Below are positions 19,894-28,348 of a DNA stretch of 64,000 nt, in pieces. How positions within the stretch are numbered: the stretch's first letter is position 1; each line of letters opens with the position of its first letter. This DNA is from Candidatus Kuenenia stuttgartensis (lineage in GTDB: Bacteria; Planctomycetota; Planctomycetia; Gemmatales; Gemmataceae), in NCBI GenBank assembly GCA_945875585.1, contig CAMCLK010000026.1, positions 1 to 64,000 on the forward strand, given 5' to 3'. Under the pieces are notes generated by a model. It did no database searches. It had not been told where the DNA came from and was given only the letters and a program-made list of their open reading frames with translations. The position numbers and the translations under genes are program-made.

Positions 19894-20078
19894 GGGAGGA
19901 ATTCCTTCCACTTGGGGTTGGGGCGCGTATTGGATTCTTCGTCCTGAAGATCCGGTTACGGCCATGAGCAAACCTACACCCTGACTGGAACCCTGCCTGC
20001 CTTTGCTCAATATCCTTTACGCTTTTTTGCTCACGATTCCCGCAACACCGTTACGATCTGCACATTCCAAACGGCAAT

Positions 20079-21086
20079 CTAGGTTGGTTCTGCATCCAGA
20101 TCGGGCGGTGCGAATCGGTTCAGCCGCCATGCCTCCACGGCAACTGCCGCCATGGCTGCGTTGTCGGTGCACCATTCCATGGGCGGGATGATCACATCAA
20201 TACCCCAGCGTGAAAGGTTGTTGATGCGATTGCGGAACAGGGAGTTCGCGACCACGCCTCCCCCCACCGCCAGGCGCTTCAAACCAGTCAACGCCAAGGC
20301 GCGTTCGCACTTGGATACCAAAACATCGGTTATGGCCATTTGAAGTTCAGCAGCCAGATGGGCTCGTGCCACAGGCAACTCGGTAGCAGGAACCTGTGCC
20401 TGGCATTTGCGCCAAGCATTCGCCACGGCTGTTTTCAAACCTGAAAAGCTGAAATCCAATCCATCGTGAATCATTGGCCGAGGCAATGAAAACTTTCCGT
20501 GCCTGCCCATCCGGGCTTCCCGTTCGATGGCAGGGCCACCTGGAAAACCAAGCCCCAACAAGGCCGATGATTTGTCGAAAGCTTCTCCAGCAGCGTCGTC
20601 GCGGGTGCTGCCCAAACGTACAAGCTCCAAGGGCGATTTGGCATGAAACAACACCGTGTGGCCACCACTGGCTACCAAAGCCACGCACGGATAGATATCA
20701 CGCCCAGCAGCCATGCGGGCCGCGTACACATGCCCTTCAAGGTGACTAACACCCAGAAGTGGAATATCGAGCGACGCGGCCAGCATTTTGGCCACTGAAA
20801 CACCAATAACCAATGCTCCCACCAGACCCGGACGGTGATGAACAGCAATTGCAGTTAAATCAGATAAGGATGTCTCAGAACGACGAAGTGCTTCGTCGAT
20901 TACCGGGATGACACGTCCCAGATGCGCGCGTGCCGCCAATTCAGGGACGACACCGCCATAACGCGCATGAACGTGGTGCTGATTGAAAACCACGCTCGAC
21001 AGCACCTGCGCCGAGTCAGTAAACACGGCAGCAGCCGTTTCATCGCACGACGTTTCGATACCAAGAAAACGTAATTCAGACGCCAC
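20079..21086 (-). CDS. tsaD: tRNA N6-adenosine threonylcarbamoyltransferase
   Basis: Transfers the threonylcarbamoyl group to A37 of ANN-decoding tRNAs (t6A). The family signatures are [14 protein letters not shown] at the N-terminus, the metal-binding [19 protein letters not shown] near 35-50, [10 protein letters not shown] near 110, VASGGHT near 130 and [11 protein letters not shown] near 270. GTG 21086 is chosen because it puts the LGIETSCDE motif at residue 8 and gives 335 residues, as in E. coli (337); SD is weak. It overlaps the end of the upstream TatD-like gene by 11 bases, so it is likely translationally coupled to it. Confidence 0.93.
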   Translation of the reverse strand: MASELRFLGIETSCDETAAAVFTDSAQVLSSVVFNQHHVHARYGGVVPELAARAHLGRVIPVIDEALRRSETSLSDLTAIAVHHRPGLVGALVIGVSVAKMLAASLDIPLLGVSHLEGHVYAARMAAGRDIYPCVALVASGGHTVLFHAKSPLELVRLGSTRDDAAGEAFDKSSALLGLGFPGGPAIEREARMGRHGKFSLPRPMIHDGLDFSFSGLKTAVANAWRKCQAQVPATELPVARAHLAAELQMAITDVLVSKCERALALTGLKRLAVGGGVVANSLFRNRINNLSRWGIDVIIPPMEWCTDNAAMAAVAVEAWRLNRFAPPDLDAEPT

Positions 21087-21909
21087 TGGACAATCCAAAA
21101 CGGAGGTTTGGCTCAGCCCAGCGGGCCGATTGCCTGAAAAAAGCAAGCGGATTGTCGTATACGATTTTCCGGATGGCTGCCTCTGGGTGGCCCCGACGCC
21201 GCATTTCAAGAATCAATTCTGGTACGGCCAACGGATCGGATTTACCCCAGTCGCCCGCTGAATTGGCCATAATCCGCTCGGTTCCGTACCGCTCGATAAT
21301 GTCTACGGCACGCTGTGGCGTGCATTTGGTGGTGGGATAAAGCGTCATGCCACACCAAAAACCGCCATCCAACGCGGCGCGCACCGTGTGTTCCTCGACG
21401 TGATCGATACATACGCGAGCAGGTTCTATGCGCCGGTCCCCCTGCAGCATGTCAATAATCATGCGGGTCCCCTTGAACTTGTCCTCAAGGTGGGGGGTGT
21501 GAATTAGAATCAGTTCATTTGTTTTCATGGCCAGGTCAACGTGCTCCTGGAAAATGATGGCCTCGTTGCGGGTGTTCTTGTTCAAGCCGATCTCACCGAT
21601 GCCCAAAACTCCCGGTTTGTCCAAGAATTCAGGGATAATGGCAATCACATCCCGCGAAAGGCTAACGTTTTCAGCTTCCTTGGCATTGATGCACAGCCAT
21701 GAATAGTGCTTGATCCCGTACAATGCTGCCCTGCGGGGTTCCACTTCAACCAAGTGGCGGAAATAATCGCGAAAACCGTCCGCTGAGCCTCGATCAAACC
21801 CTGCCCAGAATGCAGGTTCGGTAATGGCAACACACCCGCAATGTGCCATTCGGTGGTAGTCGTCCGTTGTCCGACTGATCATGTGGATATGCGGGTCGAT
21901 GTAATCCAT
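21076..21909 (-). CDS. TatD-family metal hydrolase, EboC-like
   Basis: 277 residues from ATG 21909. Amidohydrolase-fold metal ligands are seen in DYIDPHIHM (residues 2-10), [14 protein letters not shown] near 123, ILIHTPH near 150, [10 protein letters not shown] near 190 and the Asp in [15 protein letters not shown] near 240. Several segments ([41 protein letters not shown]) resemble EboC of the eboABCDE cluster more than housekeeping TatD nucleases; this is from memory of that family. EboA, B, D and E are not next to it. The gene overlaps tsaD. Confidence 0.8.
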   Translation of the reverse strand: MDYIDPHIHMISRTTDDYHRMAHCGCVAITEPAFWAGFDRGSADGFRDYFRHLVEVEPRRAALYGIKHYSWLCINAKEAENVSLSRDVIAIIPEFLDKPGVLGIGEIGLNKNTRNEAIIFQEHVDLAMKTNELILIHTPHLEDKFKGTRMIIDMLQGDRRIEPARVCIDHVEEHTVRAALDGGFWCGMTLYPTTKCTPQRAVDIIERYGTERIMANSAGDWGKSDPLAVPELILEMRRRGHPEAAIRKIVYDNPLAFFRQSARWAEPNLRFGLSSGV

Positions 21910-21961
21910 GTCGAATATCCCAGCAGTTGGCTCTTTGCTTAGGCATTTGATTATGCCAACG

Positions 21962-21988
21962 AAAAAACCGCGAGGCAATTGCCCGCGG
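21962..21988 (-). terminator. Intrinsic terminator downstream of the small basic protein
   Basis: On the minus strand, a stem with the outer arms CCGCG/CGCGG and inner GGC/GCC, a bulged base and an AATT loop is followed by a run of six T (A's at 21962-21967). It lies 70 bases beyond the stop of the 43-residue gene at 22060 and upstream of the TatD-like gene. Confidence 0.8.
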
Positions 21989-22059
21989 CTCTAATCGCAG
22001 CCTGCCAGAGCCACTGTATGACTCCATGCGGGTAGGTCGTGGTTCCAGCATCCCAAGAA

Positions 22060-22191
22060 TTAGCGAGGCTTCTTGCGGTCCTTGCGTCGCTTGCGGTCAA
22101 GCTGTCCAGCACGCTTCAACATCTTGGGCGTGGGGTGATTGAATGCCTTACGACGGCGTTTGGCAGCGGTTCGTAACTTACGTGAACGCAT
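22060..22191 (-). CDS. 43-residue highly basic protein of unknown function
   Basis: ATG 22191 is preceded by AAGGAG at good spacing. The product has about 20 Lys/Arg among 43 residues (MRSRKLRTAAKRRRKAFNHP, then MLKRAGQLDRKRRKDRKKPR). It resembles the small ribosomal-associated or nucleic-acid-binding proteins common in planctomycetes, but I know no name for it. It sits alone between two terminators (21962-21988 and 22315-22340), so it is a separate transcription unit. Confidence 0.7.
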   Translation of the reverse strand: MRSRKLRTAAKRRRKAFNHPTPKMLKRAGQLDRKRRKDRKKPR

Positions 22192-22314
22192 GATGGTCTC
22201 CTTGCAAGTAAATACCATACACGAGAATACGATTGGGAAGAAGGGCACGCCGGGAAAATAATCGAACAGGCAGATCCGGAGTAACATTCGGCCACGACGC
22301 AACGGCCCATACAC

Positions 22315-22340
22315 AAAAAAACCGGGGCACAAGGCCCCGG
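22315..22340 (-). terminator. Intrinsic terminator after the EF-hand/TerB-like gene
   Basis: Minus-strand hairpin CCGGGGC-cttgt-GCCCCGG (22322-22340) followed by seven T (A's at 22315-22321). It lies 28 bases past the stop at 22369. Confidence 0.9.
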
Positions 22341-22368
22341 CTGAAGTCTGCAATGCCACGGACAAGCA

Positions 22369-22797
22369 TCAGGCCAAACCGATTTCCTTCTTCACGCCAG
22401 CATACCAGTTGCTGAACATGCCGGTTTTAATCTTGAAGGCGTTATCGTCGATGATTTCGCAAACCATGCGCTTCACAGCGACATCGTTCTTTTTGCCCTG
22501 GGTCTTGCGCTTGGCCAAGGCAACGGCGTCGTTGAATTCCTTCTGGTCGATCTTGCCGTCATTGCCGGCCTGAATTTCCAGGAGTTCTTTAACTTCGCGC
22601 AGAACGGAACTTTCGAGAACGTAACCGTTCGATTCGCAAACTTGACCCAGAGCGGATCGGGCCGAATCAACAGTTACACCACGGGTCAGTGCCAGCTGGA
22701 GGATTTCTCGTTCTTCACCCTTATCGATGTACTTATCATCGTAGGCGCGAAGCTTGACTTGTTCGGTGAACTCTTTCTTGATCTCGTCGAGTGACAT
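22369..22797 (-). CDS. EF-hand/TerB-like small acidic protein of unknown function
   Basis: 142 residues from ATG 22797 (AAGGAGA upstream). Two segments look like degenerate EF-hand or TerB-type acidic motifs: DDKYIDKGEEREIL (20-33) and AGNDGKIDQKEF (77-88). In the second loop, position 1 is not acidic, so calcium binding is doubtful. The rest is helical with Lys/Glu-rich stretches; no signal peptide, so cytoplasmic. It is a single-gene unit flanked by terminators at 22315-22340 and 22927-22961. Function unknown. Confidence 0.65.
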   Translation of the reverse strand: MSLDEIKKEFTEQVKLRAYDDKYIDKGEEREILQLALTRGVTVDSARSALGQVCESNGYVLESSVLREVKELLEIQAGNDGKIDQKEFNDAVALAKRKTQGKKNDVAVKRMVCEIIDDNAFKIKTGMFSNWYAGVKKEIGLA

Positions 22798-22926
22798 AGG
22801 AAAGTCTCCTTCGTAAACATGCCGGCCAATGCGATAGCATTCGGTTTCCGGCGGCGGGGAAAAATGTTTGTATCCCAGCCTCAATAGTATGTTCGCTACC
22901 ATTGGAACATTATTTAAGCGCAGGTC

Positions 22927-22961
22927 AAAAAAAATCCCGCCGGGCTTTGGCCCAGCGGGAT
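22927..22961 (-). terminator. Intrinsic terminator after the candidate selenoprotein gene
   Basis: Minus-strand stem ATCCCGC/GCGGGAT (22934-22940 with 22955-22961), inner GGGC/GCCC pairs and a run of eight T (22927-22934). It lies 32 bases beyond the stop at 22993. It closes a transcript containing both halves of the UGA-interrupted frame. Confidence 0.9.
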
Positions 22962-22992
22962 CACGATTACCGGTTCAGGAGGCGGTCACTCC

Positions 22993-23547
22993 TTACTCTG
23001 GCAGAATCTTCTTCAGATCAGCAACGATCTTTTCGATGTCAGCCGACTTCAACTCGTCCTTACGGAAAGCGAAGTTTGAAGCCACTTTGCGCTTATTGTA
23101 AAGCACAACCGTGATGTCGGCATCCTTGGGAATGTCGTAACCACGAGGACCAGCAGGATTGTCCGTGGTCAGGATGATCTTCTTGAGATCAGCCTTCTTG
23201 GCCATTTCCTGAAGTTTCTTTTCGAGTGACTCGTCGTCGTTGAGGAACACGACAAAGCTACCCATGTTGCAAGAAGAGTTCTTTTCCGTGGCGGCATCAA
23301 TTTTCTTGACCAGACCGGTCAAGTTGTCGCTGACTTCGCGTGCGAAAATCATGGCGACAGGGTTACCACCGTTGCTTCAGACCAGGCAACCCTTGTTGCC
23401 GGCATTCGGACCCGTGACGTGGGTGGGGTGAAACGCACCCGGACTTTTGCCCACTTGTGGGCCAGACTTCAACGCATCGGCCATGGCCATGGAAGCCAAA
23501 AGGCTACCTGCCACCACCCATGCGCCGAGATATTTCGGCAGACGCAT
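22993..23547 (-). CDS. Secreted thioredoxin-like planctomycete redox protein with in-frame UGA (candidate CxxU selenoprotein)
   Basis: ATG 23547 has GGGAGA upstream and starts a signal peptide (MRLPKYLGAWVVAGSLLASM, then AMA). The mature part reads SGPQVGKSPGAFHPTHVTG and GNKGCLV (Cys54). The next codon, residue 57, is TGA, after which the same frame continues for 127 residues to TAA/TAG-type stop at 22993. The following segments are SNGGNPVAMIFAREVSDNL, GSFVVFLNDDESLEKKL, DNPAGPRGYDIPKDADITVV and ADLKKILPE. From memory, planctomycete relatives have a CxxC at this position; here it reads C-L-V-UGA. Full length is 184 residues if UGA is read as Sec. Alternatives are a nonsense mutation (pseudogene) or a base error. 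A single terminator at 22927-22961 serves the whole unit. Confidence 0.65.
23353..23370 (-). promoter_or_regulatory. Hairpin just after the in-frame UGA (possible but non-canonical SECIS)
   Basis: In the minus-strand RNA, bases +7 to +13 after UGA (GGUGGUA) can pair with +18 to +24 (UGUCGCC), using three G-U pairs and loop ACCC. A second short stem (UUCG/CGAA, loop CACG) can form at about +31 to +42 (23335-23346). Bacterial SECIS loops usually lie 16-37 bases after UGA and have G at their start; neither hairpin fits fully. Confidence 0.3.
23377..23379 (-). other. In-frame UGA at the second Cys position of a CxxC-like motif
   Basis: The codon TGA at 23379-23377 follows Cys54-Leu-Val and is followed by AGC AAC GGT GGT. 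TGA is a normal stop elsewhere in the window (e.g. 10778-10780, 49338-49340), so this is not general recoding. Confidence 0.8.
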
Positions 23548-23666
23548 GAAATGTCTCCCTTTTATGAATAGGGCGACCGCCGCCCAATCATTAATCAGTT
23601 TAGCTTCAGAGCTTCCCATTGGGAAGAACCAGCAGGCATGGACCCAAAAATTCTTTCGCCGGATCG

Positions 23667-24662
23667 TTATGAACCTAAATATTGAGGGATACGGTGCCGC
23701 AAAACTGCCAACTGCTCAAGCGTGTTTCCCAAATAAGCCAACAGGCCTAAATCTGAACGCAACACCTCACCACTTCGCTCCAACCAGGCCTTGGCGCGCA
23801 GAAGCTTGTAGAGCTTCACAACCTTTCGGTCACTGACAAAAATCCTGTGTTCACGCGCCATTGTTTCGACCAAGGTGCGAAACGTGGCCAACACATCAGC
23901 ACGCATAAACACGTGCCTGTCGCGGGTTTCGCTTTCGTCGTAAGGATCTATGCGCACACGCCCGAGTTGACTGAGCAATGCTTTGTGTGCCAGCAAAAAA
24001 TCATCGAGCGAGGCAATGCCAGCACGCCAGGGTTGCGATCGAGAATGACGCCAAGACTCGTTCTTCAGCCCCGCATCGATCAGGTTCTCGAATCCATCCA
24101 CCCCAAGGCTGCGAACAGAAAGACTCTCGACCTTAAGACAAAACCTGTCACGCAATGCCGCCATGCGCGCGTGGTCCGGAATCTCATTCGTGGCTGCAAA
24201 CAGCAGATTGAGCGGAACCGGAATCGGACGTCCGTCGTCGTAGTATTTCCGCTCATTTAGAATTGTCAGCAACACATTCAGGATTGCCGACGAAGCATTG
24301 AATATTTCATCGAGGAACGCCACACGGGCTACCGGCAACTTCCCTTCAGAGCGTCTGGTAAACCTTCCATCGCGCAACCCCGTCAAATCGAGGGCCCCCA
24401 GTATTTCTGAAGGCTCACTGAATTCTGTTAGCATGTATTCAAAATAATCTGTGCCGGAAAGCCCGATCGCCTCGGTAAACTTGAGCACCAGCTCGCTTTT
24501 CGCGGTGCCCGGTTGGCCCACCAGCAGTAATGGTTCCTGAGCTATCGCGGCAATCGTCATCAGGTCGATGATTTCATTCTTGCCGACGAAATAACGATAA
24601 AGATCCGAGCGTAACGCCAGAATCCGCCTACGCGATTGCTCCAATTGCTCTTCTTCGGTCAC
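23667..24662 (-). CDS. MoxR-like AAA+ ATPase of the FtsH/MoxR operon
   Basis: 331 residues. Walker A GQPGTAKS (49-56), Walker B VAFLDEI (114-120) followed by FNASSAILNVLLTILNERKY, and the sensor-1 segment LLFAATNEIPDH-like element near 155. This is RavA/MoxR-type, with a C-terminal helical lid. Such ATPases remodel partner proteins, usually vWA proteins. Start is GTG 24662 with AGGAAAC upstream; it overlaps the 1129-residue gene by four bases (GTGA), so the two are translationally coupled. It is the last gene of a six-gene minus-strand operon whose third gene is an FtsH-like protease. It is distinct from the MoxR gene at 53260. Confidence 0.88.
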   Translation of the reverse strand: MTEEEQLEQSRRRILALRSDLYRYFVGKNEIIDLMTIAAIAQEPLLLVGQPGTAKSELVLKFTEAIGLSGTDYFEYMLTEFSEPSEILGALDLTGLRDGRFTRRSEGKLPVARVAFLDEIFNASSAILNVLLTILNERKYYDDGRPIPVPLNLLFAATNEIPDHARMAALRDRFCLKVESLSVRSLGVDGFENLIDAGLKNESWRHSRSQPWRAGIASLDDFLLAHKALLSQLGRVRIDPYDESETRDRHVFMRADVLATFRTLVETMAREHRIFVSDRKVVKLYKLLRAKAWLERSGEVLRSDLGLLAYLGNTLEQLAVLRHRIPQYLGS

Positions 24663-27600
24663 GTTTCCTGTCCCCCTGCCAATGCCTGCGCATATTCACG
24701 GAACACACGCGCACGCAGCGATGCCTCGGTCTCGTCAAGTATCCATGCCTGCCTGACTGAAACAGTTGTCAAACCAGATGGTGCCAGCAATGCCTCGATA
24801 CCCCGCATCGTTCCACTCACGCACCCGGGAAGGATTTGGCTCCCTCCGGTATTTGTTTCACCAGCTAAGTTCTTGAGCAAACGTAGGCAAAGTGCATCAC
24901 ACTGGCGCGATTGCCCTTCATCCAATAAAGCGCCAAGGGAGACCACAGCGTCTAACAATCCAACAGTGGCCATACGACTATTCAGGTCGTACGGACTTCT
25001 GGTTGAATCCATGGCCATCAACCGTTCCCAGCACGAAGCATTGGAATTCAGTCCAAGCGTCAAACGCACACCTTCAAGATAGGCTTCTACCGCCAAAAGC
25101 GATCGTTCCCGATCGATGGCAACCGCTGCCTGATCGGAAACAGAGCGGGTACTGGCTAAAAGAACGCTGGCAAGATCCCGCATAGCCTCACCACGACCGC
25201 ATGCCAGCATCCGCCTAGTTACTTGGCCAAGGAATCTGGACACGGCAGTAAAAGAAAAGGAACCAGCAAGCGCCACCATCTCAGACTGCGCCTCCTGCAA
25301 TAGTTCCTCAATCGGCAGATTCCATTGGCACGACAAGCGGATAGCAGCGGACAACAATTGCCACCTTTCAACGCCAATTTCAGATCGGTTAACCGAATCG
25401 GCTCGCTGACACCGTTGCATTGCGCTCAATGCCTGAGTGGCACGGCCCTCATCAAGACCTGCGGCACGCTCAAGAAGCGCCAGCAAGGTATAACAATACT
25501 GCCCGCTATTGGTCGGTAATTCATTCAGTTCATCGACACATGAATCAAACGCCTTGCAAATAGCATCATGATCAGACGATTGACGAAGGCGAACAAGGCT
25601 TGCTGACTCGCTTTTCAGCAATGCGGCAAACACATTGATGCGCTGATCCGGTTCCAACAACAATGACATTTCACGAAATGTCTGATAAATGTAATTGGCA
25701 CCAGATCGAGTTTCCGCCCTGCCTTTTGGTTCCAAGTCAATTGGCAGTGGACCTTTGACAGTTACCTGCCGTTTCGCCTGATCACACCGGAACGCATAAG
25801 CTTGTCGTGCAGATTCCGCCGCGAGAACAAGAGCGGTCGGAGGTTTTTGCGTCATGCGCATTCCTGCTTGTTCGGATTTGGCCAAGGCGCCATCTGTCAT
25901 GCCATCTCCTGCCAAGGCCAAACCAACAGCCTGCGCGGCGTAACCAAGCGACACAACCACCCATTTGGCATCACTTGACATTCCAAAAACCGTTGTCCCC
26001 TGATCCAATTCCTCCAAAAACGCACTCAAAACATCACGGATCAGGCGACCGTGAAATTCGCCACAAGCCACTCCCAATTGCCCCACGCGGTCCACCATCA
26101 ACTGCGGCAGATCACCCGTAGGGCGTAGGTCTCCAGCCAATCGGCGCACCAGTCTGTCGCGGATTTCCGCCAAGAAAAGGGTGTCGCCACCCACAGAGCG
26201 CGAAAGACTCTGGGCACATAACCAACTATGACGCAATGGCCACAAATTGGATCGGCACGCTTCGCGCAGATAATCCATTACGGATTCGGTGGGTTGGCCA
26301 GAAGTTTGACCAGCCATCCATACAGCCCACTGGCGAGCCGGAGCCTGACTTAAATCTCCTGTAAAATCAGATCCTTCAATATTAACAATGCCTTTAATAC
26401 CCGCGGTGACCTGTTCCGCTCGAAACCATGCATTCAATCGGGCTGGAGTTGGATCGCACCAAGCCAATACCGCGTGAAACCTTGCAGATTCAGCGAGATT
26501 TCCCAAGCTCAACGTTACCGCGGTCATTTCCTCCATCAGCTCGCAACGCCTATTGGAATAAAGGGCGTCCTGTTCTGACCAGAAAGCTTCAACCAACTCC
26601 CCATACCGAAGTTTCATGGCAACCAAGTCGATAGCAGGCTCGATACTTGTCTGAGAAGGCACTGGGGAAACGGGTGTATTGACAACAAAGCCGGTAGATA
26701 CAGGAGTTTGACCTGAAGACTTGGCACTGGCTGCCTTTATTTTCTTGATCGACCCGATAGCTTGACCAGTTCTGGACGGCGCTGGAGTCTTGTCTTGTTC
26801 CAGTATTGGAACTGAAGTGTTTTTCCGCGAATCGGCAACAACCGCTGGCGCTTGGATCTCGCGAATGATCGCGTCAAAATCAAACTCTTGACTGTTCTTC
26901 CATATTGAAATCAACTCGGCATCGCCATCAACAACATAATTTACCCAGTGTGTGAGCAACTGGAAGTCACCTTCACCATCGGGAACAGAAATAATCCGAA
27001 ACGCGCCTTCGTTGTCTTTAGGCAACAAAATGCGAATGAAACCGGGTTGGGCACCAAATGCCTTGCGCAACAACACAAGGCCCACCGATGGCGCAATCTT
27101 CCGGTCGCGCGGCAGGTATACACCATCAAGACCGGGAACCACCGCTAAGGCCAATCCAGTAGGAGGGAGAGACGCCTGTAACGCATCGTGCCCTGGACGA
27201 AGCCGAAGCATGACAACCGGTTCTTCCATCTGCAACACTGCAAAATGGTAAACAGTCAACTCCTGGGGACTCACTTGAGAAATCCACAGATCTAGCTCCG
27301 GCCTGCTTGCCTCATACGACAACCAAGCAACGGCCTCAGCCAGATGATCAGCAGCAACCATCCGCAAGGAAATTTTGACCGGTTCGGTCCAAGGGGCAAC
27401 CTCGTACTTTTCGACAGCTTCCAAGCCAAACTGGGCCAGCAAATCGGCCTGAATCAATTTGGGACGCTCCAACAATTTCCACGGACCATGGGACGATATG
27501 AGAACCCAATGCCCTTGCGGAATATCAATTCGGTCTGCCAAAGGATGGCTCATACCCGCGGGAATCCACACACCACGGCGGGCTGAATCCAAAAATACGG

Positions 27601-28048
27601 TCACGCCCGAACCATGAATCTGGCCCAGCACTACATACAGTGGCAAGCCGGTACCCATAATCAGGTATGGTGAATTTGGCTGATCTGCCAGACGCCCGAT
27701 TTCCGCGCCAACATACCCAAGACTCAGAATTTGACTGATCAGATTCGATGCCAAACCCGGGTCATCGATAACCAGAAGTGTTGCGACATCCCATGGATCC
27801 GGCAAAGCCACAGAATCGAGGTCAACCAGCTCAAGCCAGTCGACAACTCCACGCGTGGGTGCTCCTCGCGGTTTTTTGGCTGAAATGGCCCCGAGTTTCA
27901 CGAGGTTTTTTTCGCATTCCGTGTCCGGTATCGACACTATCCATGCGCCATCATCGGTTTGCCAGCAAGAATCTGGCCTTGCAAGCCCCGGGGCGGATTG
28001 CCGCAGAAGCGAGACCAAGCGCTCGCCTTTCGGAAGACGGATGGGCAT
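24659..28048 (-). CDS. 1129-residue multidomain protein of unknown function (FtsH/MoxR operon)
   Basis: I do not recognise a named family. From ATG 28048 (GGTGATT upstream) about residues 1-430 are alpha/beta with segments such as MPIRLPKGERLVSLLRQSAP, GVVDWLELVDLDSVALPDPW, HWVLISSHGPWKLLERPKLI and VAWLSYEASRPELDLWISQV. About 430-480 is a Thr/Ser/Pro/Lys-rich linker. The rest is long, helical and repeat-like (SLGNLAESARFHAVLAWC; LLALLERAAGLDEGRATQAL), resembling a TPR-like scaffold. No vWA MIDAS (DxSxS), nuclease or protease motif was seen. It lies between an 89-residue gene (18-base gap) and the MoxR gene (4-base overlap). A role as substrate recogniser or scaffold for the two ATPases is inference from position. 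Confidence 0.75.
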   Translation of the reverse strand: MPIRLPKGERLVSLLRQSAPGLARPDSCWQTDDGAWIVSIPDTECEKNLVKLGAISAKKPRGAPTRGVVDWLELVDLDSVALPDPWDVATLLVIDDPGLASNLISQILSLGYVGAEIGRLADQPNSPYLIMGTGLPLYVVLGQIHGSGVTVFLDSARRGVWIPAGMSHPLADRIDIPQGHWVLISSHGPWKLLERPKLIQADLLAQFGLEAVEKYEVAPWTEPVKISLRMVAADHLAEAVAWLSYEASRPELDLWISQVSPQELTVYHFAVLQMEEPVVMLRLRPGHDALQASLPPTGLALAVVPGLDGVYLPRDRKIAPSVGLVLLRKAFGAQPGFIRILLPKDNEGAFRIISVPDGEGDFQLLTHWVNYVVDGDAELISIWKNSQEFDFDAIIREIQAPAVVADSRKNTSVPILEQDKTPAPSRTGQAIGSIKKIKAASAKSSGQTPVSTGFVVNTPVSPVPSQTSIEPAIDLVAMKLRYGELVEAFWSEQDALYSNRRCELMEEMTAVTLSLGNLAESARFHAVLAWCDPTPARLNAWFRAEQVTAGIKGIVNIEGSDFTGDLSQAPARQWAVWMAGQTSGQPTESVMDYLREACRSNLWPLRHSWLCAQSLSRSVGGDTLFLAEIRDRLVRRLAGDLRPTGDLPQLMVDRVGQLGVACGEFHGRLIRDVLSAFLEELDQGTTVFGMSSDAKWVVVSLGYAAQAVGLALAGDGMTDGALAKSEQAGMRMTQKPPTALVLAAESARQAYAFRCDQAKRQVTVKGPLPIDLEPKGRAETRSGANYIYQTFREMSLLLEPDQRINVFAALLKSESASLVRLRQSSDHDAICKAFDSCVDELNELPTNSGQYCYTLLALLERAAGLDEGRATQALSAMQRCQRADSVNRSEIGVERWQLLSAAIRLSCQWNLPIEELLQEAQSEMVALAGSFSFTAVSRFLGQVTRRMLACGRGEAMRDLASVLLASTRSVSDQAAVAIDRERSLLAVEAYLEGVRLTLGLNSNASCWERLMAMDSTRSPYDLNSRMATVGLLDAVVSLGALLDEGQSRQCDALCLRLLKNLAGETNTGGSQILPGCVSGTMRGIEALLAPSGLTTVSVRQAWILDETEASLRARVFREYAQALAGGQET

Positions 28049-28066
28049 AAATCAATCACCCTGCGG

Positions 28067-28336
28067 CTACGATGGGTTGGAGGTCGCGCGGCGTTCCGGA
28101 TCGGTGGATGTACTTATTGGCGCGACTGCCGGTTCCTCCACCGAGCCTCTGCGGACGATAACAGTCGCGGCGTTGCCATCTGGCAGTAACCCGGCTTCAA
28201 GCAAACGCTCCACAACCCTACGGTGCAACTCTTCGTGTTCATAAGGTAGCGCGTCGGCATCCGATTCCAGATCGACTAACACTTCATGACGACCGGTACC
28301 CGGATTCACTCTTAATTTAATAGTCATTTCCGCCAT
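28067..28336 (-). CDS. 89-residue protein of unknown function (FtsH/MoxR operon)
   Basis: ATG 28336 follows AAGGAG, 12 bases after the FtsH-like stop. The first 70 residues form a compact alpha/beta unit (MAEMTIKLRVNPGTGRHEVL, VDLESDADALPYEHEELHRR, VVERLLEAGLLPDGNAATVI), followed by a Ser/Thr-rich tail. The beta-strand opening KLRVNPGTGRHEVLVDLESD resembles conserved small domains of ternary-system operons. No function can be assigned. Confidence 0.72.
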   Translation of the reverse strand: MAEMTIKLRVNPGTGRHEVLVDLESDADALPYEHEELHRRVVERLLEAGLLPDGNAATVIVRRGSVEEPAVAPISTSTDPERRATSNPS

Positions 28337-28348
28337 CGCGCATACTCC

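Noticed and set aside
21990-22059. A tRNA-like GGTTCC segment between the TatD-like gene and the 43-residue gene
   Set aside because: No acceptor stem, anticodon arm or T-arm pairing could be built; the similarity is limited to a few bases.
22993-23547. UGA read as tryptophan (alternative genetic code)
   Set aside because: TGA is used as a normal stop by many genes in the window, so general recoding is excluded.
24659-28048. A vWA MIDAS or toxin motif in the 1129-residue protein
   Set aside because: No DxSxS with a distal Thr/Asp pattern and no catalytic triad of a nuclease or ADP-ribosyltransferase could be found by eye.
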